DNA of 64,000 nucleotides from Christiangramia lutea (GTDB lineage Bacteria; Bacteroidota; Bacteroidia; Flavobacteriales; Flavobacteriaceae). Made by a program: the position numbers and the translations under genes. Below, piece by piece: positions 7,517-16,148 of this stretch; position 1 is the first letter of the stretch, and each line of letters starts with the position of its first letter. The stretch covers positions 682,001-746,000 of the forward strand of contig NZ_JAKVTV010000001.1 in NCBI RefSeq assembly GCF_022489035.1, written 5' to 3'. The notes beneath the pieces were generated by a model. That model saw only the letters and a list, made by a program, of their open reading frames with translations. It was not told the DNA's origin and searched no databases.

Positions 7517-8389
7517 TCAATGTTCGATTCCTGCATTCCGATGGGTCCGCTCTATAGCCAACCTATTCTTATAATCTATCCATTTCTGCCCCTTTAGTTT
7601 CCTCATAATATTGTCATAATTCCTAATGAACAATAAATTGTTCAGAACCTCTGCAATTTTCCGAGGAGATCTGGGCAGAGATCTAAGGGTCATGGACAGG
7701 CTGGCTGTCTCATATTTAATGAAATGCCACCAATGACTTGGGATATACAAAGCATCCCCGTGTTTTAACCTGGCCTCGAACCCTTTTGCCTTAGATAACG
7801 CTGGATACTTTTCGAAGTCGGGATCATCCATATCTATGATCTCCATACTCACAATAGAGTAAGGCACTTTATAAAGCAGCCCGCTTTGATCTGGGGGATA
7901 AAGGATCACCTTTTTTTCACCTATAAAGTTAAAGTGAAAATTGTTCGCAAGATCCATATCATAATGCATCACCACTTTAGAACCTTCACCACCCACAAAT
8001 AGAACGGGCAGTTTTTTAAAAAATTTCACTCCCAGATCTGGATACTCAAAATCTTCAATTAGCTCCGGACAATTCTGAACCAGGTTAAAGAAGAACATTC
8101 TTAAATCTGTAGGACCTTCTTGAAGTATATCTATATATTCTCCAAAAGGTATTCTTTTAGCCACTCCATGCGAGTTCTGTCTTCCCTTGGCCGGACTACC
8201 GTCATATAACGGAACAACAATATCACCTGCCTTTTTTTTGAAGTATTCGAAATTCCATTTTTTAAAAGCAGACCAGTTTTCCGTGAGGTCTTCTATAATT
8301 ACCGGTTTCTTCGGAATAAAATATTCCTTTAAAAATTCTTCTTTTGAAAGATTCTTTCGTCTGGGAATATTTTGAAGATCCAGTTTCAA
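7517..8389 (-). CDS. JmjC-like cupin (cupin_8) oxygenase, second of a tandem pair
   Basis: Paralogue of the neighbouring cupin, 290 residues, from a TTG at 8389. An in-frame TAA lies two codons upstream and no ATG is near, so TTG is nearly forced (ATT at 8392 is the only other choice). The iron ligands H142, D144 (MHYD) and H222 (WWHF) are present, with the family's YPP and GDALYIPSHWWH segments. The C-terminal tail repeats WIDYKNRLAIERTH. It starts 10 bases after the bioB stop, so it is probably co-transcribed with bioB. Protein hydroxylation is the family expectation; the target is not known. Confidence 0.8.
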   Translation of the reverse strand: MKLDLQNIPRRKNLSKEEFLKEYFIPKKPVIIEDLTENWSAFKKWNFEYFKKKAGDIVVPLYDGSPAKGRQNSHGVAKRIPFGEYIDILQEGPTDLRMFFFNLVQNCPELIEDFEYPDLGVKFFKKLPVLFVGGEGSKVVMHYDMDLANNFHFNFIGEKKVILYPPDQSGLLYKVPYSIVSMEIIDMDDPDFEKYPALSKAKGFEARLKHGDALYIPSHWWHFIKYETASLSMTLRSLPRSPRKIAEVLNNLLFIRNYDNIMRKLKGQKWIDYKNRLAIERTHRNAGIEH

Positions 8390-8399
8390 AATTTAGAAC

Positions 8400-9491
8400 C
8401 TAGGCTTTGGTTTTGGCCTTTTGCTGAGCCTCCAGGTTTCTATCGATCTTATGTGCAGGACGCGTCCATTTTGGTTTTTCACCCTGGCTTTGATATTGAG
8501 AATTTTCAGCAGCTACACTTTCCGGCTGAGATTTTTTCTCGAATGCTTTCTGCGGATTCAAACCTAACATTTTAAACATTTCCATATCCTCATTCACATC
8601 AGGATTTGGAGTGGTTAGTAATTTATCCCCGGCAAAAATGGAATTCGCCCCTGCAAAGAAACACATCGCCTGCCCTTCTCTGCTCATCTGGGTTCTTCCT
8701 GCTGAAAGTCTCACCTGGGTTTCAGGCATTACTATTCTCGTGGTCGCCACCATTCTTATCATGTCCCAGATTGGCACCGGCTGCTGCTCTTCTAATGGCG
8801 TTCCTTCTACAGGAACTAAAGCATTGATCGGTACAGATTCAGGTTGCGGATTCAAAGTGGATAGAGCCACTAGCATCCCTGCTCGATCTGCTTCGCTTTC
8901 TCCCATACCAATAATTCCACCACTACAAACCGTGACATTGGTCTTTCTAACATTTCCAATAGTATCAAGTCTGTCCTGATAACCACGTGTAGAGATCACC
9001 TCCTTATAATATTCTTCAGAAGAATCCAGGTTATGATTATACGCATAAAGTCCAGCTTCCGCCAGTCTTTGCGCCTGGTTTTCGGTAAGCATACCCAATG
9101 TGCAACAAACTTCCATATCCAGTTTGTTGATGGTTCTCACCATTTCTAATACGTTATCGAATTCCTCACCATCCTTTACGTTCCTCCAGGCTGCTCCCAT
9201 GCATACGCGGGAACTTCCCGATGCTTTGGCCCTGAGAGCCTGTGCTTTTACCTGGTTTACACTCATTAGGTCGTTACCTTCAAGATCTGTATGATACCGG
9301 GCCGCCTGAGGGCAGTAGCCACAATCTTCAGGACATCCACCTGTCTTTATTGATAAAAGAGTAGATACCTGAACGGTATTAGGATCATGATGTTTACGAT
9401 GTACGGTAGCCGCTTCGTAAAGTAACTCCATAAAAGGTTTATTATATATATCGAGGATTTCTTCTTTGGTCCAGTCGTGTTTTAGTGCCAT
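8400..9491 (-). CDS. bioB: Biotin synthase
   Basis: Radical-SAM enzyme that inserts sulfur into dethiobiotin to make biotin. The 363-residue protein shows the radical SAM cluster C53-x3-C57-x2-C60 (GGCPEDCGYC) and the typical YNHNLDSSEEYY and SAGRTQMSREGQ segments, the latter holding the arginine ligand of the [2Fe-2S] cluster. The C-terminal about 40 residues are a low-complexity tail beyond the usual core. The start is the ATG at 9491. It lies 88 bases after the ketoacyl synthase gene, with a -7 box in between. Confidence 0.97.
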   Translation of the reverse strand: MALKHDWTKEEILDIYNKPFMELLYEAATVHRKHHDPNTVQVSTLLSIKTGGCPEDCGYCPQAARYHTDLEGNDLMSVNQVKAQALRAKASGSSRVCMGAAWRNVKDGEEFDNVLEMVRTINKLDMEVCCTLGMLTENQAQRLAEAGLYAYNHNLDSSEEYYKEVISTRGYQDRLDTIGNVRKTNVTVCSGGIIGMGESEADRAGMLVALSTLNPQPESVPINALVPVEGTPLEEQQPVPIWDMIRMVATTRIVMPETQVRLSAGRTQMSREGQAMCFFAGANSIFAGDKLLTTPNPDVNEDMEMFKMLGLNPQKAFEKKSQPESVAAENSQYQSQGEKPKWTRPAHKIDRNLEAQQKAKTKA

Positions 9492-9508
9492 GTAATTCGA
9501 TTTGTATT

Positions 9509-9516
9509 CAAAAATA
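9509..9516 (-). promoter_or_regulatory. -7 box upstream of bioB
   Basis: Minus strand TATTTTTG matches TAnnTTTG, 18 bases before the bioB ATG. A CCTG about 20 bases further upstream is a weak -33 match. It suggests bioB has its own promoter. No biotin-repressor-like palindrome was recognised here. Confidence 0.45.
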
Positions 9517-9579
9517 AAGAAAACTAGTGTTTATTCAGGAATGCATCACAAGATTTATAAACGGGGATGCTAACAATTT

Positions 9580-10734
9580 TTAATTTCTTCCTACTAAAAT
9601 AGAAACAGCATTTCCACCGAAACCGACAGAATTTACCAGAATATTTTCAATTTTATCCGGTTGTTGTTGAAATTCTGAGAAAGGAACAGGTAAAAACTCC
9701 TGATTCCTAAGCATCATCACTGCCATTTGTAAACTTAATATTCCGGAGGCGGCAAAACTATGGCCAGTTTTCCATTTGTTGCTCGTCATTGCCGGAAGTT
9801 TCGTTGAAAACACTTTTTTAATAGCATTGACTTCTGCCATATCTCCGCCTATCGTTCCCGGTGCGTGCATTACCACAGCATCAATTTCATTCAAATCCAG
9901 CTCTCCCACGGCCATTTTCATAGATTTCTGAAGACATTTGCCATTTTTTGAAAGAGAGGCTCCGTGTTTTAATTTTTCGTTGGCATAACCAATTCCTTTA
10001 ATGATAGCAAGAGACTTATCCTTCACACCTTTTTCCAAACCAACTATACCTGCAGCCTCACCAAGGATCATAGTATTTTCAGATTTATTCATTTCTAAAG
10101 ACTTACATGGGAAATCTGTAAGTTGAGATGCATAAATTTTCATCGCTTTCATTTGAGAAAGCGTAAATCCGGTAAGTGGGGCTTCGCTACCGCCAGCCAG
10201 GAAACCATCTGCCATTCCGCTTTTAATCCAGGCAACGGCGTTCAGTATAGCATGCATTCCAGTAGAACAGGTCACACTATGAGAGAATTCGGGACCTTCT
10301 AGCTGAAGATCCTGAGCTACCCAGGATGAAATATTTCCTAAAGTGGTTGAAGGCGATGTATAGGTAGAAGACCTTCCGGTTTTTAAAAATTCAGAATGAT
10401 ATTTTTCAAAAAGACCTGTAGCGCCACGGCTGCTGCCAATATTAATTCCAGATGATCTGTTTGGCATCTCTCTATGCCCAAAAGCCTCTCTCGCGGCAAG
10501 AATAGCATAAAGCACAGAGTTATCAAGATACCTGTATTTTGAATTTTCACCCCTTAGATTCTCTACTTTCACCTTGATATCGGCCGGCAATGAAGCGGCC
10601 AATGATGAAACTCCATCAAAATCATTTTCGGTAAAGAAGTGTCTATCTGATCTGTAATTATTCCAGATCTCCTCAGAAGTCGCTCCCATGGGAGAAATTA
10701 CACCTATGGAAGTAATAGAAATCGGATCTTTCAA
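9580..10734 (-). CDS. Beta-ketoacyl-ACP synthase-like protein in the biotin cluster
   Basis: A 384-residue thiolase-fold condensing enzyme of the KAS I/II (FabB/FabF) type. The Cys-His-His triad is present: C156 (VTCSTGMHA), H290 (MHAPGTIGGD) and H325 (WKTGHSFAASG), although the first His motif is HAPGT rather than the usual HGTGT. It is shorter than standard FabF (about 410 residues). The start is a TTG at 10734, with a -7 box upstream. It lies inside a bio gene cluster that shows no BioC, BioH, BioW or BioI, so it may help make the pimeloyl chain. That role is inference; a generic fatty-acid or polyketide role is the alternative. Confidence 0.8.
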   Translation of the reverse strand: MKDPISITSIGVISPMGATSEEIWNNYRSDRHFFTENDFDGVSSLAASLPADIKVKVENLRGENSKYRYLDNSVLYAILAAREAFGHREMPNRSSGINIGSSRGATGLFEKYHSEFLKTGRSSTYTSPSTTLGNISSWVAQDLQLEGPEFSHSVTCSTGMHAILNAVAWIKSGMADGFLAGGSEAPLTGFTLSQMKAMKIYASQLTDFPCKSLEMNKSENTMILGEAAGIVGLEKGVKDKSLAIIKGIGYANEKLKHGASLSKNGKCLQKSMKMAVGELDLNEIDAVVMHAPGTIGGDMAEVNAIKKVFSTKLPAMTSNKWKTGHSFAASGILSLQMAVMMLRNQEFLPVPFSEFQQQPDKIENILVNSVGFGGNAVSILVGRN

Positions 10735-10750
10735 AAGCGTGCTTTTTGAG

Positions 10751-10758
10751 CAAAAATA
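10751..10758 (-). promoter_or_regulatory. -7 box upstream of the ketoacyl synthase gene
   Basis: Minus strand TATTTTTG, a full TAnnTTTG match, 17 bases before the TTG start. No strong -33 box was found. Confidence 0.4.
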
Positions 10759-10791
10759 AGGCTGAATTAACTTCTGGCTAAATTTAAGTCA

Positions 10792-11391
10792 CTAAATTCT
10801 GCTTTTTTCAGGTTGAAAATAGAGGTTTTTTGTAGATAACATTTTCTTTTTTCCAGCAGCGACCAGAGCAATTTCTTTCCGGATCTCCTTATCCAGTAGA
10901 TCAAATAATGGTTGAGCTACTTCCAAAATTTCTGGAAATAAGGGTTTCAGGATTTCATCCCAATCTTTGTAGAAATATAAAATATCATCAGGATTCACAA
11001 TTTTACGTTCAAACCCCTCGTCTTCGGGAATAAATGATTCGCTTAGATTCAAATATCCATAATCATCGGTAAGTTCTTCTCCTTCGGTAATATCCCGCAC
11101 CGAAATTTCAAAATTATAGCCAGTGGAAAGGCAATTGGAATTGAAACTATGATTTATATACTTGGCCACGTCCCAGCAAAGAATATGTTCACCTTTATTA
11201 TTCCTGAAACTGTATTTTTCAAATAAGCTAAGGGTTAGTGGTTTGAAACTTTCAGGCTCATTGGGAGCAAATACCATGTCCAGTTCATCCTGAACCCAGG
11301 TGATGGTTCCTTTCGGGATAAACCTGGTAGCCACTACTCCAAAACCTTTCTTCTCATTTATCCATTTCAGCCTGGTATCCGGATGCATCAT
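10792..11391 (-). CDS. SET domain-containing protein
   Basis: Predicted SAM-dependent lysine methyltransferase of 199 residues. The SET hallmarks are visible: KGFGVVATRFIPKGT near the N-terminus, the pseudoknot segment YINHSFNSNC and GEELTDDYG. The C-terminal third is helical without zinc ligands, so it lacks the post-SET cysteines. It sits between bioA and the ketoacyl synthase gene on the same strand. Its substrate is unknown. A role in biotin synthesis is not established, but its position inside the cluster, upstream of two JmjC-like oxygenases, is notable. Confidence 0.82.
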   Translation of the reverse strand: MMHPDTRLKWINEKKGFGVVATRFIPKGTITWVQDELDMVFAPNEPESFKPLTLSLFEKYSFRNNKGEHILCWDVAKYINHSFNSNCLSTGYNFEISVRDITEGEELTDDYGYLNLSESFIPEDEGFERKIVNPDDILYFYKDWDEILKPLFPEILEVAQPLFDLLDKEIRKEIALVAAGKKKMLSTKNLYFQPEKSRI

Positions 11392-11407
11392 AACTTTCAG
11401 ATTAACC

Positions 11408-11422
11408 TATCTAAATTAGATA
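11408..11422 (-). promoter_or_regulatory. 15-base palindrome upstream of the SET gene
   Basis: TATCTAA-A-TTAGATA is a perfect palindrome 17 bases before the SET gene start. On the minus strand it contains TAATTTAG, one mismatch from TAnnTTTG, so it could be an operator over a promoter. AT-rich chance palindromes of this size do occur. Confidence 0.35.
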
Positions 11423-11469
11423 AAAATTGAATCCGAATTTTATAATTATTATGAGAAAAGGATTTTTTT

Positions 11470-12759
11470 TTAAAAAGCAGCAAGAGAGTCCTCGATCACC
11501 GAATAAACCCTTTCGATCTCCTCATTTGAAATAATGTAAGGCGGAACTATATAGATGGTATTCCCCAAAGGTCGCAGAAACACACCTTTGTCCATAAAGA
11601 ATTTGAAAAGCTGATTCCTGAGATTTCCATACCTCTCCATTTTCACATCCAGCTCAAAAGCCATAATCACTCCTTTAGACCTGATATTTTTGACTTTTGA
11701 ATGATCCTTTAATTTCTCACAGAATTCAGTGTTCAAATGGGAAATTCTCTGGATATTCTCCTGCATTTCTTCTGAAACGAGTAATTCAACTGCGGCCAGC
11801 GCTGCCGTACAGGCCAGAGGATTTGCGGTATAGGTATGTCCATGAAACAAACCTTTGGCTATATCATCAGAATAAAAGGCGTCATAAATTTTCTTTGAAC
11901 AGGAAGTCAGCCCCATTGGTAGAAGACCTGCAGTTAAAGCCTTGGACATACAAACCACATCGGGTTTTTCTTCAATTTGATCTGAAGCGAAAAATGTTCC
12001 CGTTTTCCCAAAACCGGTCATTACCTCATCGGCTACCTTAATGATATCATTTTCAGTACAAACCCTTAGGATCTCGTTCAGTCCTGAGGGGTCATGAAAT
12101 TTCATAGCTGCCGCCCCCTGGACCAAAGGTTCATAAATAAACCCGGCGATACTATTTTCTGAAATAATCCTGTTTAATATTTCAATTAACTCCTGATTAT
12201 TTTCCCCGGTTGGAACCGGTATACGCTTCACTTTTATAAAATGATCCTCAAAAGCACCATTATAAACAGATAATCCAGATACAGACATCGCACCGAAAGT
12301 ATCCCCGTGGAATCCTTCTTCAAAAGCAAGCATCACTTTACGGTCATTACCTAAATTATGGTGATACTGTAATGCCATTTTGATCCCAATCTCAGTGGCC
12401 GTGGAACCGTTGTCATTAAAGAATAATTTCTGCTGACCTTCTGGAAGTATCCTGACCAATTCCTCAGACAATTTAATGGCAGGTTCATGAGTAAAACCAC
12501 TAAACACAACCTGATCCAGGTTCTGCATTTGTTCGGCAACCCTGCTCGTAATAAATTTATTGCAATGCCCGTATACCGCAGTATACCATGATGAAATAGC
12601 GTCTATATAGTTTTTCCCATTATCATCGGTTAAAAGACAGCCACTTGCCTTTTTTATAGGCAGCATCTCTGGAGATAATTTATGCTGAGTTAGTGGATGC
12701 CACAAATGTTTTTTATCCCTTTCAGCTAAGCTCAATTCCTTTAGTTCTATATCTCGCAT
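11470..12759 (-). CDS. bioA: Adenosylmethionine-8-amino-7-oxononanoate aminotransferase
   Basis: PLP enzyme that converts KAPA to DAPA using S-adenosylmethionine as amino donor. The 429-residue protein has the class III aminotransferase fold. It starts the core with KKHLWHPLTQHK, shows the AISSWYTAVYGHCN segment typical of BioA, the DEVMTGFGKTGTFFA motif and the PLP lysine in CMSKALTAGLLPMG. Its start overlaps the end of bioD by 13 bases, showing translational coupling in a bioF-bioD-bioA unit. Confidence 0.96.
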   Translation of the reverse strand: MRDIELKELSLAERDKKHLWHPLTQHKLSPEMLPIKKASGCLLTDDNGKNYIDAISSWYTAVYGHCNKFITSRVAEQMQNLDQVVFSGFTHEPAIKLSEELVRILPEGQQKLFFNDNGSTATEIGIKMALQYHHNLGNDRKVMLAFEEGFHGDTFGAMSVSGLSVYNGAFEDHFIKVKRIPVPTGENNQELIEILNRIISENSIAGFIYEPLVQGAAAMKFHDPSGLNEILRVCTENDIIKVADEVMTGFGKTGTFFASDQIEEKPDVVCMSKALTAGLLPMGLTSCSKKIYDAFYSDDIAKGLFHGHTYTANPLACTAALAAVELLVSEEMQENIQRISHLNTEFCEKLKDHSKVKNIRSKGVIMAFELDVKMERYGNLRNQLFKFFMDKGVFLRPLGNTIYIVPPYIISNEEIERVYSVIEDSLAAF

Positions 12760-13373
12760 AATTCTTTTCTGAACTTTTCGGCATATTCCAAAACTACTCT
12801 TTCATCAAAATAAGGTTCCTCTTCAATACGACCAATAACTTTTACAGCTCCCATTTTGATGATCGCTGCTTCAGTTGTAGGGTGTTCATTTCCGCTGAAA
12901 ATCACCCCTATCTTTTCGATTCCCCGGTTTTTTAGAGCTTCGATACTTAGCAAAGTATGATTGATGCTACCAAGATAATGTCTGGAAACAAGGATCACCA
13001 CATCATCTTTAGAAATAAGGTCGGCGATAACTTCACTCTCATTTAGAGGTACCAGGATCCCGCCGGCACCTTCAATTACCAGGTCCTTTTCAGTTTCAGG
13101 TCTTTTTATTTCCTTCACTTTGATCTCGACACCATCAATTTCTGCTGCTGCATGTGGGCTCATAGGTGTTTTTAGCGACCATGCATTATCGAAATATTGT
13201 GTTTCTTTATTACTCACCAGTTTTTTCAGTTTATGGGTATCTGAATTTTCCAGATCTCCCGCCTGTACCGGCTTCCAGTAATCGGCCTGCATAGCTTCGG
13301 TGAGTATGGCTGAAACAAGGGTTTTTCCTACTTCAGTACCTATTCCGGTAACAAAGAAAGTTTTCGGCATCAT
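12747..13373 (-). CDS. bioD: Dethiobiotin synthetase
   Basis: ATP-dependent carboxylase that closes the ureido ring of dethiobiotin. The 208-residue protein begins MMPKTFFVTGIGTEVGKT, with the P-loop of the family, and contains WKPVQAG and VIEGAGGILVPL, both typical of BioD. Length fits the short bacterial form. It overlaps bioF by 4 bases and bioA by 13. Confidence 0.95.
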   Translation of the reverse strand: MMPKTFFVTGIGTEVGKTLVSAILTEAMQADYWKPVQAGDLENSDTHKLKKLVSNKETQYFDNAWSLKTPMSPHAAAEIDGVEIKVKEIKRPETEKDLVIEGAGGILVPLNESEVIADLISKDDVVILVSRHYLGSINHTLLSIEALKNRGIEKIGVIFSGNEHPTTEAAIIKMGAVKVIGRIEEEPYFDERVVLEYAEKFRKELCEI

Positions 13374-14527
13374 CTATTCTTTGCTGCAAAATTACCTAAG
13401 ACTTTTAAGACCTCCGAAATTTCATGCGGGTAATTATAAGAATGCACGCAAAATCTTAACCTCTCGCTACCTTTGGGAACTGTAGGTGAAAGAATTGGCT
13501 TTACATTGAAACCATTTTTCTGAAGTTTCTCTGCAGCCGATTTAACTTTAGAATTTCCCTTGATTATGCACACCTGGATTGCTGAATCGCTTTCCACAAA
13601 CACCTCCTTCAAATCATTGTTTTCAACCTCTATTTTAAAATGCCTGATATTCTCCTTAAGCTTTTTTAATTGTGTCTGATCAGTCTCAAGATAACTGTAT
13701 GCCGCCAGTATGGTATTGACGGTATGTGGAGGCAAGGCTGTAGTATAGATAAGACTTCGGGAAAAATTTACCAGGTAATCTTTAAGGCCCTTACTTCCAA
13801 GAATTACAGCTCCATGGCAGCCCATAGCTTTACCAAAGGTATGGATACGAGCAAAGACCCGGTGCTCTATTTCCAGCTCCTGAACCAAGCCCTGACCCTT
13901 ATTCCCTACGACTCCTGTAGCGTGGGCTTCATCTACCACGAGATTTGCATTATATTTTTCTGAAAGTTGCAGTAATTGTAACAGATCTGGCGAATCGCCA
14001 TCCATGGAAAAAACCGATTCGGTCACTAGGTAAATTTCAGAATCGTCATTGTTTAAAGACAATCGGCTCAATTTCTCCTGAAGGTCTTGCAGATCATTAT
14101 GCCTGAATTTATAGCTTTTTGCCAGGCTCATTTTTAAACCATCCCTTATCGATGCATGTGAATACTCGTCATAAAAAATAATATCGTTCTTCTGAGGAAC
14201 AGCCGAGAAAAAGCCAAGATTAGCATCATATCCCGAATTAAAGATCAGGGCGGCCGGGGAATTATGAAAAACTGACAACTGGTCTTCAAGTTTTTTAAAA
14301 ACCGGGTGATTCCCAGATAATAACCTGGAGCCGGTAGCTCCGTTTATGGCATTATTATCACTCATCAGTTTATTAACCCGTTGAGTTATAAACTCGGAAT
14401 TCGAAAAGCCTAAATAATCGTTGGAGAAAAAATCAACTCCCTTTGTTATAGGTAATAATTTCCTAAAAGAATCATCTTCTTTTCTCTTCTGAAGTCTATT
14501 GTCTAATTTTAAGGGAAGATTTTTCAT
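13370..14527 (-). CDS. bioF: 8-amino-7-oxononanoate synthase
   Basis: PLP enzyme that condenses pimeloyl-thioester with alanine to KAPA. From the ATG at 14527 it is 385 residues, as usual for the family; a TTG at 14548 would add seven residues and is less likely. Visible motifs are FFSNDYLGFSN, GATGSRLLSGNH, VDEAHATGVVG and the PLP lysine in HTFGKAMGCHGA. It is the first gene of the bio cluster and is divergent from mgtC, with only 30 bases between them. The intergenic strip has TATATTTC on the minus strand, one base from the -7 consensus. Confidence 0.95.
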   Translation of the reverse strand: MKNLPLKLDNRLQKRKEDDSFRKLLPITKGVDFFSNDYLGFSNSEFITQRVNKLMSDNNAINGATGSRLLSGNHPVFKKLEDQLSVFHNSPAALIFNSGYDANLGFFSAVPQKNDIIFYDEYSHASIRDGLKMSLAKSYKFRHNDLQDLQEKLSRLSLNNDDSEIYLVTESVFSMDGDSPDLLQLLQLSEKYNANLVVDEAHATGVVGNKGQGLVQELEIEHRVFARIHTFGKAMGCHGAVILGSKGLKDYLVNFSRSLIYTTALPPHTVNTILAAYSYLETDQTQLKKLKENIRHFKIEVENNDLKEVFVESDSAIQVCIIKGNSKVKSAAEKLQKNGFNVKPILSPTVPKGSERLRFCVHSYNYPHEISEVLKVLGNFAAKNR

Positions 14528-14557
14528 AGGGCTAAAATAAACATTCAATAGAAATAT

Positions 14558-14989
14558 ATGGATTGGACAACATTCGCACTAAGAGTTTCACTGGCAACCA
14601 TTGCCGGATTAATTATTGGCCTTGAACGTGAAACCCAGGGAAAGGAAGCCGGATTAAAAACCAACGCCCTGGTAGCACTTGGAGCCTGTATATTCATCCT
14701 GATGTCTATGGAATTTGAAGGCGATAAATACGTAGACATCACCCGGGTACTCGGACAGGTGGTAGTAGGTATAGGCTTTATAGGAGCCGGCACCATACTT
14801 CAAAAAGGAAAAAAAGTTAAAGGATTAACTACCGCGGCTACCATATGGTGTAGCGCAGCATCAGGCTGTCTCGCCGGCTTCGGAATGTTTACGGAACTAG
14901 GGATCGTTAGTGGTATAATCCTTATTATAAACCTTGTATTCGGATATATTGAACATAAGATGAAAAAGAAGAAGAAAAAATCGTCTTAA
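14558..14989 (+). CDS. MgtC/SapB-family membrane protein
   Basis: A 143-residue polytopic protein with four or so membrane segments. It has the family signature LATIAGLIIGLERETQGKEAGLKTNALVALG split by charged residues, then GIGFIGAGTILQKGKKVKGLTTAATIWCSAASG. It is the short form without the C-terminal ACT-like domain. MgtC proteins are tied to magnesium limitation and ATP synthase control in other bacteria; here only the family can be stated. It is divergent from bioF and convergent with mrpG, five bases away. Confidence 0.9.
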   Translation: MDWTTFALRVSLATIAGLIIGLERETQGKEAGLKTNALVALGACIFILMSMEFEGDKYVDITRVLGQVVVGIGFIGAGTILQKGKKVKGLTTAATIWCSAASGCLAGFGMFTELGIVSGIILIINLVFGYIEHKMKKKKKKSS

Positions 14990-14994
14990 GAATA

Positions 14995-15399
14995 TTACTT
15001 ATCTTCCATCTTCGTGTGATCCACGTTATCTTCGGGAGTATCGTCCACAATACTTTTCAGAATATGTGTATTCTTCTGATATTTTCCTCTTAATTCATCC
15101 ATCACCGACTTATCCCAGAGTTTTACTCCAATAAAATAGGATGCCCTTCCTATAAGGTGCGCACTTACCGGTGCGGTTAAGAACAAAAATAAAATGATCA
15201 CAAAAGCCTGTGAGGTAACATCGGCATTACTGAAATACACCATAGTAGACATGAGCACCAAACCTACACCAAGGGTCGCCGCCTTTGTAGTAACCGATAT
15301 CCTTAAATATGTATCTGGCATTCTAACCAGTCCTATAGCTGCAAACAGAACGAATAATGCTCCAAAAGTTGCCAATATGCCTATAACAATGTCTATCAT
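14995..15399 (-). CDS. mrpG: Na+/H+ antiporter subunit G (MrpG/MnhG)
   Basis: Small membrane subunit of the multisubunit Mrp cation/proton antiporter. The 134-residue product has three hydrophobic segments and the family segment LVRMPDTYLRISVTTKAATLGVG. The C-terminal about 40 residues form a charged cytoplasmic tail. It overlaps mrpF by 4 bases and is the last gene of a complete mrpABCDEFG operon. Confidence 0.93.
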   Translation of the reverse strand: MIDIVIGILATFGALFVLFAAIGLVRMPDTYLRISVTTKAATLGVGLVLMSTMVYFSNADVTSQAFVIILFLFLTAPVSAHLIGRASYFIGVKLWDKSVMDELRGKYQKNTHILKSIVDDTPEDNVDHTKMEDK

Positions 15400-15668
15400 T
15401 TTCTTTTTCTTTTTTCAAGATAATAAGACAGGGCTACTGTACTTAAGAATGCGATTAATGCAAGGATCAAAGCAGTATCCATTAGCGTGGAATGATCATA
15501 GATAATACTGTAAACTGCGATCACACCAATTCCTGTGGTAATAAGAAGATCCAGTGCAACTATCTTATCGGCGATACTAGGTCCCTTGATAAACCGCCAT
15601 AAAATTAGAACGGCAGAAATTACCAATACCGGTAAAATTATATAATGTAAATACTCGAATAGCGTCAT
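15396..15668 (-). CDS. mrpF: Na+/H+ antiporter subunit F (MrpF/MnhF)
   Basis: The 90-residue product has three membrane segments and the typical RFIKGPSIADKIVALDLLIT motif of MrpF. It overlaps both mrpE and mrpG by 4 bases. It works as part of the Mrp complex in the cytoplasmic membrane. Confidence 0.93.
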   Translation of the reverse strand: MTLFEYLHYIILPVLVISAVLILWRFIKGPSIADKIVALDLLITTGIGVIAVYSIIYDHSTLMDTALILALIAFLSTVALSYYLEKRKRK

Positions 15669-16144
15669 GATAATACCTCCATTATTCTACGTTCAAAACC
15701 ATCCTTTATCCCTCTTATAAATTTTTCTTTGTCTTTAATATACATCGCGTGCACAAAAAGCACCTTTTTATCATTAGACACATCAAGACTAAGAGTTCCC
15801 GGGGTAAGAGAGATCATATTTGCCAGAACGGTAATTCCTATATCAGATTTTACATCCAGGGGAACCATTATGATTCCCGGGGTCATATTCAATTTTGGTG
15901 TAATCACCTCGTAAGCCACTTCTAGATTGGCTTTGATAAGTTCATAAAGAAAGAAAAGAAGTAGTATGATCACTTTCGGAACGATAAGGAAATATTTACT
16001 TCGCTTTCGGCCTACCGTGATCAACCAAAGGATATGGAAATTCAGGAAGAATCCAAACAGATAATTTTCCACGGAAAAGTCGCCTGTGAGGGCAACCCAA
16101 ACAAAGGTGAGTAATATGTTCGATAGAAACTTATTCTTCATCAT
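15665..16144 (-). CDS. mrpE: Na+/H+ antiporter subunit E (MrpE/MnhE)
   Basis: The 159-residue product starts with two membrane segments (about residues 5-35 and 50-75), followed by the MrpE cytoplasmic domain with LMVPLD-like VPLDVKSDIGITVLANMISLTPGT-type residues in two parts (GIIMVPLDVKSDI and ANMISLTPGTLSLDV). Family length and position between D and F agree. It begins four bases after mrpD ends. Confidence 0.92.
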   Translation of the reverse strand: MMKNKFLSNILLTFVWVALTGDFSVENYLFGFFLNFHILWLITVGRKRSKYFLIVPKVIILLLFFLYELIKANLEVAYEVITPKLNMTPGIIMVPLDVKSDIGITVLANMISLTPGTLSLDVSNDKKVLFVHAMYIKDKEKFIRGIKDGFERRIMEVLS

Positions 16145-16148
16145 TTTT

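Noticed and set aside
8611-8979. 122-codon frame antisense to bioB
   Set aside because: Shadow of the bioB reading frame with no family similarity; bioB is certain on the other strand.
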